A DNA stretch of 64,000 bases, from the NCBI GenBank assembly GCA_934045905.1, contig OW203773.1:19207246-19271245 (forward strand), read 5' to 3'. The position numbers and the translations under genes were made by a program. This DNA comes from Leuctra nigra (lineage: Eukaryota; Arthropoda; Insecta; Plecoptera; Leuctridae). Under the pieces are notes generated by a model. The model worked only from the letters and a program-made list of their open reading frames with translations, had not been told where the DNA came from and did no database searches. The stretch's first letter is position 1, and each line of letters begins with the position of its first letter. Shown here piece by piece: positions 1 through 10,302 of this stretch.

Positions 1-1740
1 TAATGCGATATTATTTGCCTCAGCATTAGGCTTGAAGTTTGAATTTACTGGGTTGACGTTTATACAAAAATGTTATTTTAATGTTTACCTTCGATCACAT
101 CGGCACTGTCTCGCTGAAATTATACTATGTTGCGTGCACAAGGCTTCACGGTTCGCGAGGCAGGTCTCACTGCTCTGAGAAAACTCCGACTGATGATGTT
201 TGGCTGGTAGCCTGACGTTTTATACCCTCTGACATCGTTTTCCCTCCAAAGAATCTGATTGGTTGGTTTCGTACACGTGGTAGCTAATTTTAGACATTCT
301 GTCATTTCTAAAGCCCGCGAAACGACTTTCTTTCTGCACGTAGGCCCATGCTCTTCTTGGAATCACTGAAAACTAGTCTGGCTGACTGGTTTTGTAGCGT
401 TATCACAATGACTGGTTCACTTGTTATTACGTGGTGACATCACAATTTAGGTAAGGTCACATACTTTTTATATGGATTCACTCACTTTCTTGATATAATT
501 GCACATTGTTAAACTTATTTGATTGCTCGTTATATTTTTGTCTATATTTTGATTGCTGTTGAATTTTAAAGATTGTAAGTTTACATAATGATTCTAATTA
601 ATTACTTTGTGTTCAGTTAACCTTGACTCTAAGAATGCCATGCTACAAGCTTGTTTATTCTTTAAACCTATTTCAAGCAAACATTATTATTTTTTAAAGT
701 TAATTTTCTAACCTAGATAGGCCAACTTGTTACAAGGGTTTCCAGGATTACGTCATAGGAATGAGAATTTGTAGTAATTCATACCAAAGATAAGTGATAC
801 AACCAGCAATTTAAATATTTGCCCCTTACCGTATGATATAATTAGATATTCTTGATTAAAGTTCCACTTTTACAACATAAGATAACACATGGAGACATGA
901 AATCATCCCAGAATATTGACCTTAAATTCCTCCTAAAACCGCAAGAGGAATGACAAAATATAATGTTTAGAATAAGACTTCCGTCTGAAAATATAGGGTC
1001 ACCGGCCGAATAAGAAAGAAAATTTTAACATAAATCTGACAACGTTGCACTACAAATATGAACTATTTTGGCATAGTTTAATTGGAACTTCAATTAAATA
1101 ATTGGAGCATACAGTAAGATATAATGGTTTTATGCTGTTGTTTGAGTCATTGTTTCATCAGAAATTTGTGGGTATGAATTACAGCGAATTCTAAGCACCA
1201 TGGCTGGAGCCCTGGGTCCACTTTAATGACTGGATGTATTTTTGACATTGTTTTGCGAATAGAAGTAATTTGCTTCCTGATGTTTTAGTGCTGTTATTAC
1301 AAACTCCGTAACTAATAAAATGTGTTTGGTGCACCGCTTTTCTTGGGTCTTCCACGCACTGGTATTATTTTTAAAACTCATAAAAGGTATCCTGAATTAA
1401 AGAAAACAGCAGAAAAAACTAATGTTATGTTACACAAAAAGCTTGTTGAAAATAACTACACACTCGTTTTCTTTCTTTTCCTTATTGCTTTTAATTATAA
1501 CAGAAACTGATTTCTCAAGTACACTGACAGCATTAGCACAGGTTGAAGTCAGAAAGTAAGCAATCAAAATGGCCGCCGAGCTAGCTTCTGCATTCTATAA
1601 TAGTTTCTGCGCATCATCTTGCTCACGCTGGCAGGTAGACTTGCCACTCCAGTACACCAGTACTATTTATAACTCCATGCTCTAGGAATGGACTAATATT
1701 CCTACAATAGGATTCAAGAAAAACGATGAAAATGGAGTAA
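1..1740. other. AT-rich flank, no gene recognised
   Basis: Only short open frames without recognisable motifs occur here. I see no splice-delimited exon homologous to the astacins and no long repeat. Confidence 0.5.
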
Positions 1741-1744
1741 ATAT

Positions 1745-1750
1745 TTTATT
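1745..1750 (-). promoter_or_regulatory. Poly(A) signal of the astacin pseudogene
   Basis: AATAAA on the minus strand, inside a short stretch (tttattgaattct) that is also found at 19021 below the intact paralogue. The two 3' UTRs are therefore homologous. Confidence 0.6.
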
Positions 1751-1804
1751 GAATTCTAAAACAACCTGGACATAACATATCACTTGGGAGTAGATGCACA
1801 CTGT

Positions 1805-1936
1805 CCTGGGTTGCGATCGTGTAAAATGACAACTTACTTGTCGCAGTGACAACCTTCTCACTCAATGTTATTCACGGCCTTCTAGGGTCTTGTCACCGTG
1901 ACAAGGAGTTGTTATTTTACACGATCGCAGCCCTGG
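1805..1936. mobile_element. Hairpin MITE in the 3' region of the pseudogene
   Basis: Two arms of about 50 bp are reverse complements (gcgatcgtgtaaaat on the left, attttacacgatcgc on the right). The arms begin and end with cctgg/ccctgg. It lies between the poly(A) signal and the stop codon of the minus-strand pseudogene. Confidence 0.65.
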
Positions 1937-1937
1937 C

Positions 1938-2228
1938 GTTCGCTTCATTCTTGGTCTTCCATGACGACTGTATGAACCTACAGCTTGAGGTCCTTGCAAG
2001 GATACATGGCGTTAGCTTCATCCTTGGTCTTCCATGACGACTGTATGAACCTACAGATTGAGGTCCTTGCAAGGATACATGGCGTTAGCTTCATCCTTGG
2101 TCTTCCATGACGACTGTATGAACCTACAGCTTGACGTCCTTGCAAGGATACATGGCGTGCAGCTTCATCCTTGGTCTTCCATGACGACTGTATGAACCTA
2201 CAGCTTGAGGTCCTTGAAGGATACATGG
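1938..2228. repeat. 73-bp minisatellite over an astacin stop codon
   Basis: About four copies of a 73-74 bp unit; the start of cagcttgag recurs at 1981, 2054, 2127 and 2201. Each unit carries the end of the last astacin exon (MYP-C-KDLKL and stop, minus strand) plus the first bases after it. The unit length is not a multiple of three, so successive copies are read in different frames. Confidence 0.85.
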
Positions 2229-2292
2229 CGTTCAGCTTTGCGATGTCCTTTGGGCTGAAACCGTCGCGTTGGCCGATCTCTTCTCTAGGATT

Positions 2293-4718
2293 CTGAAAAT
2301 AAAACAAATTCGTGTTATTTTATTGGTTCATATCGTAAATTGTTTTAACAAGTGGCAATGAATATACGTATAACAATAAGAATAACATTATCTCTACTTA
2401 TTTAGCAATATAACATAAACTAATATATACAACAACAAAAATTGACAAAAAACAAACATGAAATCTTGAAAAATATCATTAAATAATAACAATTCGTACA
2501 GCCGCCACTATATATGTTGTGATAAAAGCCGGTGATAAAAACAGTCATCACTTTGTATAGAAATATCAATCAATCTATCTATGCAACTTATCATACGTCT
2601 GTGTACGACTTAGCCGCTGTAAGGGGTCAGTTTTATCAGACTACATTCTGGAGGCCAATTCTCGAGTTTTCATGTTTTGAAACCATGTGTGGTTTCATTG
2701 TTTAAAACGTTAAAAAGTTGAAGGCATAAGCAATAGTTGTCAACTTTTTTACGTTTTAAACAATGAAACCGCACATGGTTTCAAAACACGAAAACTCAAG
2801 AATTGGCCTCCAGAGGTGTCTCTAAAACATACCTCAACATAATCATCTCTTCATTGTCCAGTCCTTCCCTAAATCGAACCTCAACCACTAGATGTTGCTT
2901 AGCAAATTCTATTCTCTCGTTGTCTTGCAATTTCTTCACCTGGCTTTGCATTCATTCCGTTATTCCCATTGACTACCATGACTTCTTCCAAGCTCTTGGC
3001 TCTCATCCTTGTTCATCACTTTATGATGGTTGCCCTTAGGGTATAGACCAAATTTTCTTTCATAATTTGTATGCTTTTTTACTATTAAAAATTGATGCAT
3101 AGAGATTTAAAACCGACATTCTTAGCGTGGTCCTATATTAATATAAAGAATCATAAGATTTCAAAACACGTGTTTAAATGTTTTATTGAATTTATTCTAA
3201 ACACCTCGAAATATAACTGAATGTATAACTGAGTGATTCCATTTCAATGGCAGTAGTGTGGTCAGCCGATTGAGAAATAAAGTAAGGGCCTTGTAATATG
3301 GTAGATTATTATTTGATACCCCCTGGATGGTATGATGGTTTGATACCCCCCTCCATGGAAAATCATTGTTAAATAGATATGCTTCAAATTTTCCTCAATA
3401 ATGCCTCAAGCAATACCATTTGCAAATACGAAAAGAAAAACATTTGTCACATCTTAAAAGGAAATCTTGAAATTTCCCATAAGATAACATGGTGAAGCTT
3501 CAAAATTACACTTATATCTTCTGTAGAAATCGTAATATAAACTACAAACTAAAAATATTGATTTCATTTTAAGGGCCAATTTTTTTTCAATATTTTAGCC
3601 GTTAAAAAATGTGGGGGTACGGGATTAAATGATGATATAATTAAGAATAATACCCTAATTTAGCAAGTTTTTACTAAAAACTGCTTAAAATCAAATCAAG
3701 TACTTAATTCGTACTGCATAAAATTAATTAAAATAATTGTAAATTCTTTATAAAATATCGTATTTCTATAAAGTAATCTTACGATATTCATCAACAATGC
3801 AAAATATAGTTGTAAAATATTTATTTAATTGATTTGTAATTTAATTTGTGAGTCACTGACTTGAATTACGTGGACTATTGATGGTACTACTTTAAACACA
3901 TCGCGACAGCGTATTAAACTAATTATGGGTATTTGAGTGATATCACGACTAAAAGCATTTAAAAAACGAAATTGGCGAAACTATTGAACATATAATGAAG
4001 ATAATTTATTTCCCTCATTCGTAAGTGATTCTACATCCACCTCCAATATTATCCACCCAACCAATAATATTAATATTATTAGATATTAGATATTAGATAT
4101 TAATATTATTAATATTATTAGATAGTATTATCTTATAAATAATAAATAAGTTTACGTACAAGTTCAAAGAATTGTCTTGTTTATTATCAACCTAGTTTCT
4201 TGGACGAAATATTGCTACTGCATTGATTGGGAGCACATAATCGAACGCAGTTGCATGTCTGTATGTCCCACTTGCAAGTGGACTCATTGTCTTCGTTACG
4301 TATGAATAGGTGAAGTACAAGATTATCGAGATTATTTGTCAATAACTTTACTTCTATTCTGGCCACAGGCAATGCAAAATTTATGTTTTTTAGATGAAAA
4401 ATCCGGTACTTACCAATAAATATTGCAATAAAGAACACGAAAAAACACTTTGAAAATATCCTGGTTTATGCATTATGATTGTTCTTGCAAAGTTTCATCT
4501 TGCTTTTGTCAATGGATATTCAGTTTTCTATGGTGTAATCTGTGAATCGTCTTATACCAGTTTGGATCGTCAAGGGTATTCGAAATAAAGTATATTTTCT
4601 TATTTTCTTTTCTAGCATCCTAACAAAATTTGCCCAGAAATTAAAATTTCAAACTCTCAATAGAATCTCCTTATTAAGACAACCAGAAATTTCCGAACAA
4701 AAAATGAGTATTACTTAC
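2293..4718. other. Pseudogene intron 4, with hairpin and ATT-rich tracts
   Basis: Apart from the hairpin element at 2647-2814 and an ATT/GATATTA-rich low-complexity tract at about 4062-4135, I see no gene here. The acceptor at 2293 (TTTTCAG, minus strand) and the donor at 4718 (GTAAGT, minus strand) are preserved. Confidence 0.5.
2647..2814. mobile_element. 168-bp hairpin MITE
   Basis: Near-perfect inverted repeat: tctggaggccaatt at the left end matches aattggcctccaga at the right end, with arms of about 75 bp around a short loop near 2730. There is no coding capacity. It sits in intron 4 of the astacin pseudogene. Confidence 0.8.
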
Positions 4719-4829
4719 GGTAGGCACAATGGTGTCAAGGCCGTTTTTCGAGAAAGCCATCCTGCTGTAGTGCAACACACTTGCATAGTCATAGGATATT
4801 CCAAGTCCGTGATCACATTGGCAGGGTAC

Positions 4830-5171
4830 AGTACGTCCAGTGAGCGTGTAGCCACTTCAGCAAATGCTGTGTAAAATTCCACAATGGGTTTAGCTTGTAA
4901 TCCTGAGTGTTTTGACGCGTGTGCGGTTGTAAATATCTCTCAACGACTGCAGGTGTTCTGGAAAGGGTTGTTTTGTTGTGGTGCCAAATATCTTTCAATG
5001 CAGTTGGCTTTTAAAATTCAAGGAAAGTTGTTTAAAATGGCAGCAGTGTAGGTGGAAGGGGTGGCAGGTCATAAAAAGAGTTGTATCTTGTCAGAGCTTA
5101 ACGGTCGAACAAGGGTCGAACAATACTGCTCATCTTATGAAAGGAAAGGCTACACGCTCGCTGGACGTACT
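4830..5171. mobile_element. ~342-bp MITE inserted in exon 4 of the pseudogene
   Basis: The 24-bp terminal inverted repeats (4830-4853 and 5148-5171) differ at one base; the ends read agtacgtccag and ctggacgtact. The flanks match one continuous exon in the paralogue at 20018-20151. Four bases (gtac / ttac) are repeated at the two flanks, consistent with a target-site duplication. Exon arithmetic agrees: 134 - 1 (deletion) + 4 = 137 bp of exon left. Confidence 0.85.
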
Positions 5172-5252
5172 TTACTTGTTGAAGTTGTTCTCAGTTCCTG
5201 TATAGCTAAACATTGTTTGTGAAGTGCGACGCTTTCAACCACTACGAAAGCT

Positions 5253-6042
5253 TCACTTCAACCATACATAATAAATACAGTATCTGAACAACTCAAAAAA
5301 CTCAAAAAACTCAATTGATAAAAATCCTTGTAGGTAAAATTGAAAATACTATACCCTGTATTGGTCTTTATACCGCCAACTAATATCAAAGAATGAAAAC
5401 GTCTAGTTTCGTTAATTTGCAAATTACAATTATCTGTCACAATAATTTTGAGACGTATTGTAGATCATCACTTATACTGAAAACTGGTTCAATATTTAAT
5501 TTTGTTTCTATTTTAACTGCTAATGTTATGCATTTCTCGAGGTATTCGCGGATCCCAGTTTAAGAATCTCTGGTCATCAGTGAATTCTCTTGGATGATAT
5601 CCACTTCAACCATAAATAAAAAAATACAGTATCTGAAAAACTCAAAAAACTCAATTGATAAAAATCCTTGGGTACAAAAAAAGCGATTTAAAAAAAACGA
5701 CAAGAAGATTTTCGGGTAAAGCACATGTATTTTTATATATTATTCAAACACTTATGAAATAAGATTTATTAAATTGTAAAATATTTAATAATATCCGTTT
5801 GTAGGTAAAATTGATAATACTATACCCTGTATTGGTCTTTATACCGCCAACTAATATCAAAGAATGAAAACGTCTAGTTTCGTTAATTTGCAAATTACAA
5901 TTATCTGTCACAATAATTTTGAAGCGTATTGTAGATCATCACTTATACTGAAAACTAGTTCCACATTTAATTTTGTTTCTATTCTCGAGGAATTCGCGGA
6001 TACCAGTTTAAGAATCTCTAGTCATCAGTGTTCTCTTTAGAT
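5253..6042. repeat. ~345-bp tandem duplication in pseudogene intron 3
   Basis: 5253-5598 and 5602-6042 are close copies (for example taccgccaactaatatcaa in both). The second copy carries an extra ~131 bp at 5671-5801 between ccttg and taggtaaaa, a separate insertion. Confidence 0.8.
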
Positions 6043-6285
6043 GTCAATGGAGAGGCTCAGACCTGCTTGGAAAGTCGTCTCTGTCAGTGGCGCTCTGCTG
6101 ATGGAAGAACCCGAATGCGTGAAGCAGCTCATGGATGATCGTGCCGTAGCGGAAGCATCCGTTTCCAGGGGTGTTGCTGGCCAAGCTCAAATACTGGACC
6201 TGTACACACAATATGATAGTATAAAGCAGCATACAGGCGATCTGTCGATTGGATTTTGTAAAACCAGTATTTTGTGAAACCTTAA

Positions 6286-6430
6286 GGCCGGGTAGGACCA
6301 ACTCTGGATTAAGTTAACTCTCGAGGGTTAACCAATAAAACAGTTGGCGCGAATTCCATAGCCAATAAGATTCACTAATTTCCACTAATCATCGAGAGGT
6401 AACTTAATCCAGATTTGGTCCTACCCGGCC
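6286..6430. mobile_element. PIF/Harbinger-like MITE
   Basis: Terminal inverted repeats of about 35 bp (ggccgggtaggacca on the left, tggtcctacccggcc on the right) flanked by TAA on both sides (6283-6285 and 6431-6433). A 3-bp TAA/TTA target duplication and GGCC/GGG ends are typical of PIF/Harbinger; the class call is inference. Confidence 0.7.
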
Positions 6431-7483
6431 TAAGTGACTTAACCTAAAGATGGCTCGGTGTAACTATGGGTTATTTTGTGCACACAGGTAAAGTTGGGGA
6501 CGGCAAAATTCAATTTACTGAAGATTATTTCTAATTCAATTATAACTCGACCTCTGGAAACAAATGTCTACGTAATTTAATGTAACAATAAATTAGACGA
6601 AATTAAAAGAGTAGCATAATTTTCTTTGAAAGTATAGTAAAATGTTTTAAGATAAGATAACTTTTATTAATTTGCTATATTATCAAACATGATGTCATTA
6701 GGCTAATTTTTGAATTTCTTACATACAGGGAAATCACAGATAATAACTATTTTATAGTGATTCGAGACAGCTGACATAAGCATATGACTCTGATACTGAC
6801 ATTTAGGAAAATAAAATTATGACAATTACATACTAGCCAATATTCGCTCTATCATTGAAAGTGGCATTTCGTTACATAAAAATAGAAAATCTTACATTGT
6901 TATGAATTACCCATATTTGGTCCACGAACCACAAATATTAAAGAGGGACCATCATTTTCCCCTTTCACAAGAAATCGTTCAAATTCAACAGAAAATTTAA
7001 TTCTGTATCATGCGAAGAAGAAGTAGGCAAGCTGAACTAATTCTCGAGATATATTACTAAAAATTTACAGCTTTTCTATCAATTTACATTGCGACCATAC
7101 AGAAAAAGACATGCTGATATGTTCAAAACAGTTTTTAGCTGCTTTCACACCCTTAATTTCTTTGAAAAACTTCTATATCGTGTATCAGATACAATATTGT
7201 ATTCTAATAGTTTGAAATGTACACGTTCCTGGATGATTAACTGAGCTATGAGGGTTTCACTACTATAATTTGACGTTTTTCCATATAAAAAGTGTAGTTT
7301 TACATGTAAGATTGTGTTGCTATGGTAAAACGAACGGTCTTTTAGAAATTGATATTTCTTTGTAAATTTGTGGAAATTTCAAAAAGACTATGATTATTTC
7401 GCTTGTCCCTCCTTAATTTACTTATAGCTTCACAGGTGACCTCTTCCGTCGATTAAGTTCGTCCGGGGCCCAATTCTAGAACT

Positions 7484-7590
7484 TTAAAATTCCCAATTCC
7501 ACTAGAATTCGATTCCATACAATGTTAATCCTTATGGCCGTGACCGAATTCCATCAGAAATGAATTGGGACATCGTTCTAGAATGGAGTA
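7484..7590. mobile_element. Small hairpin MITE, ATTCTAGAAC family
   Basis: Ends ccaattctagaac and gttctagaatgg, with internal GGAATTC-like words. Similar short elements occur at 32808-32905, 51302-51391, 60468-60557 and 62662-62757. Confidence 0.55.
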
Positions 7591-7595
7591 CTTAT

Positions 7596-7721
7596 GCCTC
7601 CGACGCGACCGACGCTGGACGAACAACCCGAACCTGGAGGCCAAGTCTTGAAACTTACGCCTCCGACGCGACCGACGCTGGACGAACAACCCGAACCTGG
7701 AGGCCAAGTCTTGAAACTTAC
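7596..7721. repeat. 63-bp tandem duplication of the exon 2 end
   Basis: The last 39 bp of astacin exon 2 (encoding GSGCSSSVGRVGG, minus strand) plus the adjoining transposon end occur twice, at 7596-7658 and 7659-7721. The outer copy has lost its splice donor (GGC-ATAAGT). The inner copy is followed by GTAAGT, which comes from the transposon terminus. Confidence 0.85.
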
Positions 7722-8016
7722 GCCTTCAGGACGCAAACGCTCTAGGACGTCATAAAGTCCCATTTACTGTAAGAATGATCGACATTGAAACATAAAGTCA
7801 AGCCACTTATTTGATTGTCATCCAGCAATCTATTGGAAACAATTTATTAATATTATAATTATTATTACAGATGTTATTCAGTCATAAAACCTTATTCAAA
7901 ATTAAAATAAACAGTTAACAGTAGATTTCAAGGTCATCATTCTTACAGTAAATGGGACTTTATGACGTCCTGGAGCGTTTGCGTCCTGAAGGCGTAAGTT
8001 TCAAGACTTGGCCTCC
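7699..8016. mobile_element. ~318-bp element with ~78-bp TIRs in pseudogene exon 2
   Basis: The arms 7699-7776 and about 7938-8016 are inverted copies (ggaggccaagtcttg on the left, caagacttggcctcc on the right). The exon pieces on either side (8017-8129, 113 bp; 7659-7697, 39 bp) add up to exactly 152 bp, the exon 2 length of all three other astacins. A CCT may be duplicated at the target. Confidence 0.85.
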
Positions 8017-8769
8017 TGTGGTGTAGATGTTCACATAGCTCGCTTCATTGGTCCTGGCCTGGATCCTCACACAAGTGTTCTTGTTGTAGTCGTCGATGGC
8101 GATCTGAATGTACGCGCGTTGTGCCGAGTCTGTAATTCAAACGACGCTCCTTGAACTTTGTTTCAACCTTGAGATATTTATAAGCAAAAAGATGGTAGGT
8201 AACAATACAACAGATAACAGTTTATATTTTATTGTTTTTGAAATATGTAAATGTATTTTTGAGATGAAAATTGATATTCTATCTCCTACTTCAACTTCTA
8301 TTGGTTGAGCTCAGAATATGAATAATTCTTACACAATGGTTGGTGTCTTGGATACGTTCTCATTAAATCACCTAGGTTATTCCAGGTCAAGAGTTAGATT
8401 TTTCTTTTATGCACCGGTCCCTTTCGTCTATCATCGAATGGGTTTAGAGTAGTCTACATGCCGATATCGGGCTTCGTCAACTCCCTTCTCTATTATATTC
8501 TAAATAATGGAGGATTATTCCGTTGTTGAAAATGAGAGAGAAATGTCATCAAGGTATCGATTTTTGTGAGCATTCGAAATATTCTCTCGGTTAAATTTTA
8601 CGCTATAACTATAAATATACATGTACACTGGGGCTTTTAATGCATTATAATGATTTTAACTTTTTTACGCGTGTATCTCCGAATTATATCAAATTGATTT
8701 GATTTGAATCGTTCTTTACCCTTCAAATATATGTATGTATTTATTAATGGTAGTATTTTTCAACACAGG

Positions 8770-8950
8770 CCGTTTCTCAATCGCCACCTCTCCTTGTCCA
8801 TCAAATACTTTTCTAACATGTTTCTCCTCTCCATTGAATCCTCTACATTTATTGCCATTCTCTCGGCGGTCGCCTTCTCCCACTCTCTCAACCTCTTCTA
8901 TAACTGTTTCTTCCTTCTTCATCCACCTCCATATCTGTTCTTTTAGTCCA
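8770..8950 (-). mobile_element. Possible LINE-derived fragment
   Basis: The minus frame reads a charged stretch starting EQIWRWMKKEETVIEEV. A related stretch occurs on the minus strand near 63,870-63,960. The resemblance suggests fragments of one retroelement, but I cannot name the family. Confidence 0.3.
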
Positions 8951-8960
8951 GGAATAATAG

Positions 8961-9568
8961 GGTTTGACCCGAAACAAATTGATACATTTGGTTTTTTGGT
9001 GTCATTCTCTTCAGAAAAATGCCCTCTACAACATATCAAAAGTCCCCAAAAATCCGCGCACCGGAAGTACTTTTTATTCACTTTTTAAGTTAATTTCCCA
9101 TGTTAATTCCAACATCCAAAAAAAAAATCATGTAACTCCGATTTTGACGAAACTTGGCAGAATTGTTCAACATTCTAAATGAACACAAATAGCTCTTTAG
9201 CGTGTTTCTCTAAATCTTATCGTTTGGGAAATATGGGTCTTGCAAAACGTCAAATTACACTCAAAGTGACTAAAATATGACTTTTCAATGGGCCATATTT
9301 CCCAAACGATAATATTTAGAGAAACACGCTGACGAGCTATTTGTGTTCATTTAGGATGGTGAACAATTCTGCCAAGTTTCGTCAAAATCGGAGTTACATG
9401 ATTTTTTTTTGATTTTGGAATTAACATGGGAAATTAACTTAAAAAGTGAATGAAAAGTACTTCCAGTGCGCGGATTTTGGAGGATTTTGGATATGTTTTA
9501 GAGGGCATTTTTCTGAAGAGAATGACACCAAAAAACCAAATGTATCAATTTGTTTTGGGTTTGGTCAA
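8961..9568. mobile_element. 608-bp near-perfect palindrome (foldback element)
   Basis: Arms of about 290 bp are reverse complements around a centre near 9264; cggagttacatgatttttt lies in the right arm and its complement in the left. Open frames inside are arm sequence, not genes. A diverged relative of the arm end (gatatgttatagagggca) lies at about 30395. Confidence 0.85.
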
Positions 9569-9988
9569 TATTTGCAGTATAATGACTGGACTATTTCCTA
9601 ATATGCTCCATTCTGATATTATATTTGATATTATATGAAATATAATATATAGGAAACGGAATCGGCTTCATTTAATTTTTCAATGAACTTAGCGTCGAAG
9701 GTTAGTGACCATTCCACCGTAACTCAAATCAAAATGAATCTACTCACTGACTGAAGCGTCGAACTGGTAAATGAGCGTATTCCCAGGCCACTTCCTCGCC
9801 GTGTCGATGAGACCATTCCTGATTGCTGCGAGGATGATGTCTCCCTCAAAGTGGCCGGAATGTTCCCAGGCGTTGTCATAGGGCTCTTGCTTGACCGGAA
9901 GCGAAAGCGCTTGCGCTCAGAGCACGAGGAACACAGCGAGTTTCAGCATTTCGCAGGCTGGAGACACGGGCTATATGACGTGACAGAA

Positions 9989-10000
9989 GCTTATATATAG
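9989..10000 (-). promoter_or_regulatory. TATA box of the astacin pseudogene
   Basis: CTATATATAA on the minus strand, about 42 bp upstream of the old ATG at 9949, as in the intact paralogues. A GATAA-type word lies just upstream (TTATC at 10006-10010 on the plus strand). Confidence 0.5.
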
Positions 10001-10041
10001 AGATATTATCAATGTCATGTGGGTTTTGTTTATCTGGTCTG

Positions 10042-10302
10042 CAGGGCGATTGTATAACTTTCTCAGCCGAGATAATGGATCATTATCTAAACCAATTGAT
10101 GAAAGTAAACTATTAATATCATTGTTAACCATTTGAATTGTGCAAAAGCTACGAGGATATGAAATATAATTACATTATTTATCTCAGGAAGTCGACTTTA
10201 CGCACTTTGAATTGCTTTACCTTCTGATAGGCTAAATTACTTTCATCAATTGGTATCGATAACGATCCATTATCTCGGCTAAGAAGTTATACAATCGCAC
10301 TG
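10042..10302. mobile_element. hAT-like MITE
   Basis: Ends cagggcgattgtataactt and aagttatacaatcgcactg are inverted repeats that continue for ~65 bp through an agataatggatc-like segment. Flanks ctggtctg (left) and ctggtaga (right) look like a degenerate 8-bp target duplication. The class is inferred from the CAG...CTG ends and 8-bp flank. Confidence 0.65.

Larger units (their letters stand above)
6200..7595. other. Pseudogene intron 2, with MITEs only
   Basis: Apart from the elements at 6286-6430 and 7484-7590 I see no genes. Part of 6960-7150 resembles, weakly, the piggyBac-like element at 39013 and 43614. Confidence 0.4.
8130..9747. other. Pseudogene intron 1
   Basis: Holds a SINE-like tail (about 8395-8530), a LINE-like fragment (about 8770-8950) and a 608-bp palindrome (8961-9568). 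I see no host gene. Confidence 0.5.
1978..9949 (-). pseudogene. Decayed astacin-like metalloprotease gene (five exons)
   Basis: Exon homologues of the intact gene at 19-25.8 kb lie in the same order: exon 1 9748-9949, exon 2 8017-8129 plus 7659-7697 (interrupted), exon 3 6063-6199, exon 4 5172-5197 plus 4719-4829 (interrupted), exon 5 about 1978-2292. The zinc motif [11 protein letters not shown] is still readable in exon 3. Lesions: TGA at 9917-9919 (codon 11, in the signal peptide, where the paralogue has TGC); a transposon in exon 2 and GT to AT at the original exon 2 donor; a 23-bp deletion at the end of exon 3 (137 bp against 160 in the paralogue), which removes residues after the zinc helix; a ~342-bp MITE plus a 1-bp deletion in exon 4; a 1-bp deletion at the original stop codon. 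It could not encode an active protease. Confidence 0.9.

Noticed and set aside
2803..3039. Plus-strand 78-aa frame as a gene or LINE endonuclease
   Set aside because: It starts inside the hairpin MITE and I could not recognise a family on either strand.
8716..9088. Overlapping 121-aa and 117-aa frames as genes
   Set aside because: They run through one arm of the 608-bp palindrome and a LINE-like piece; no conserved domain.
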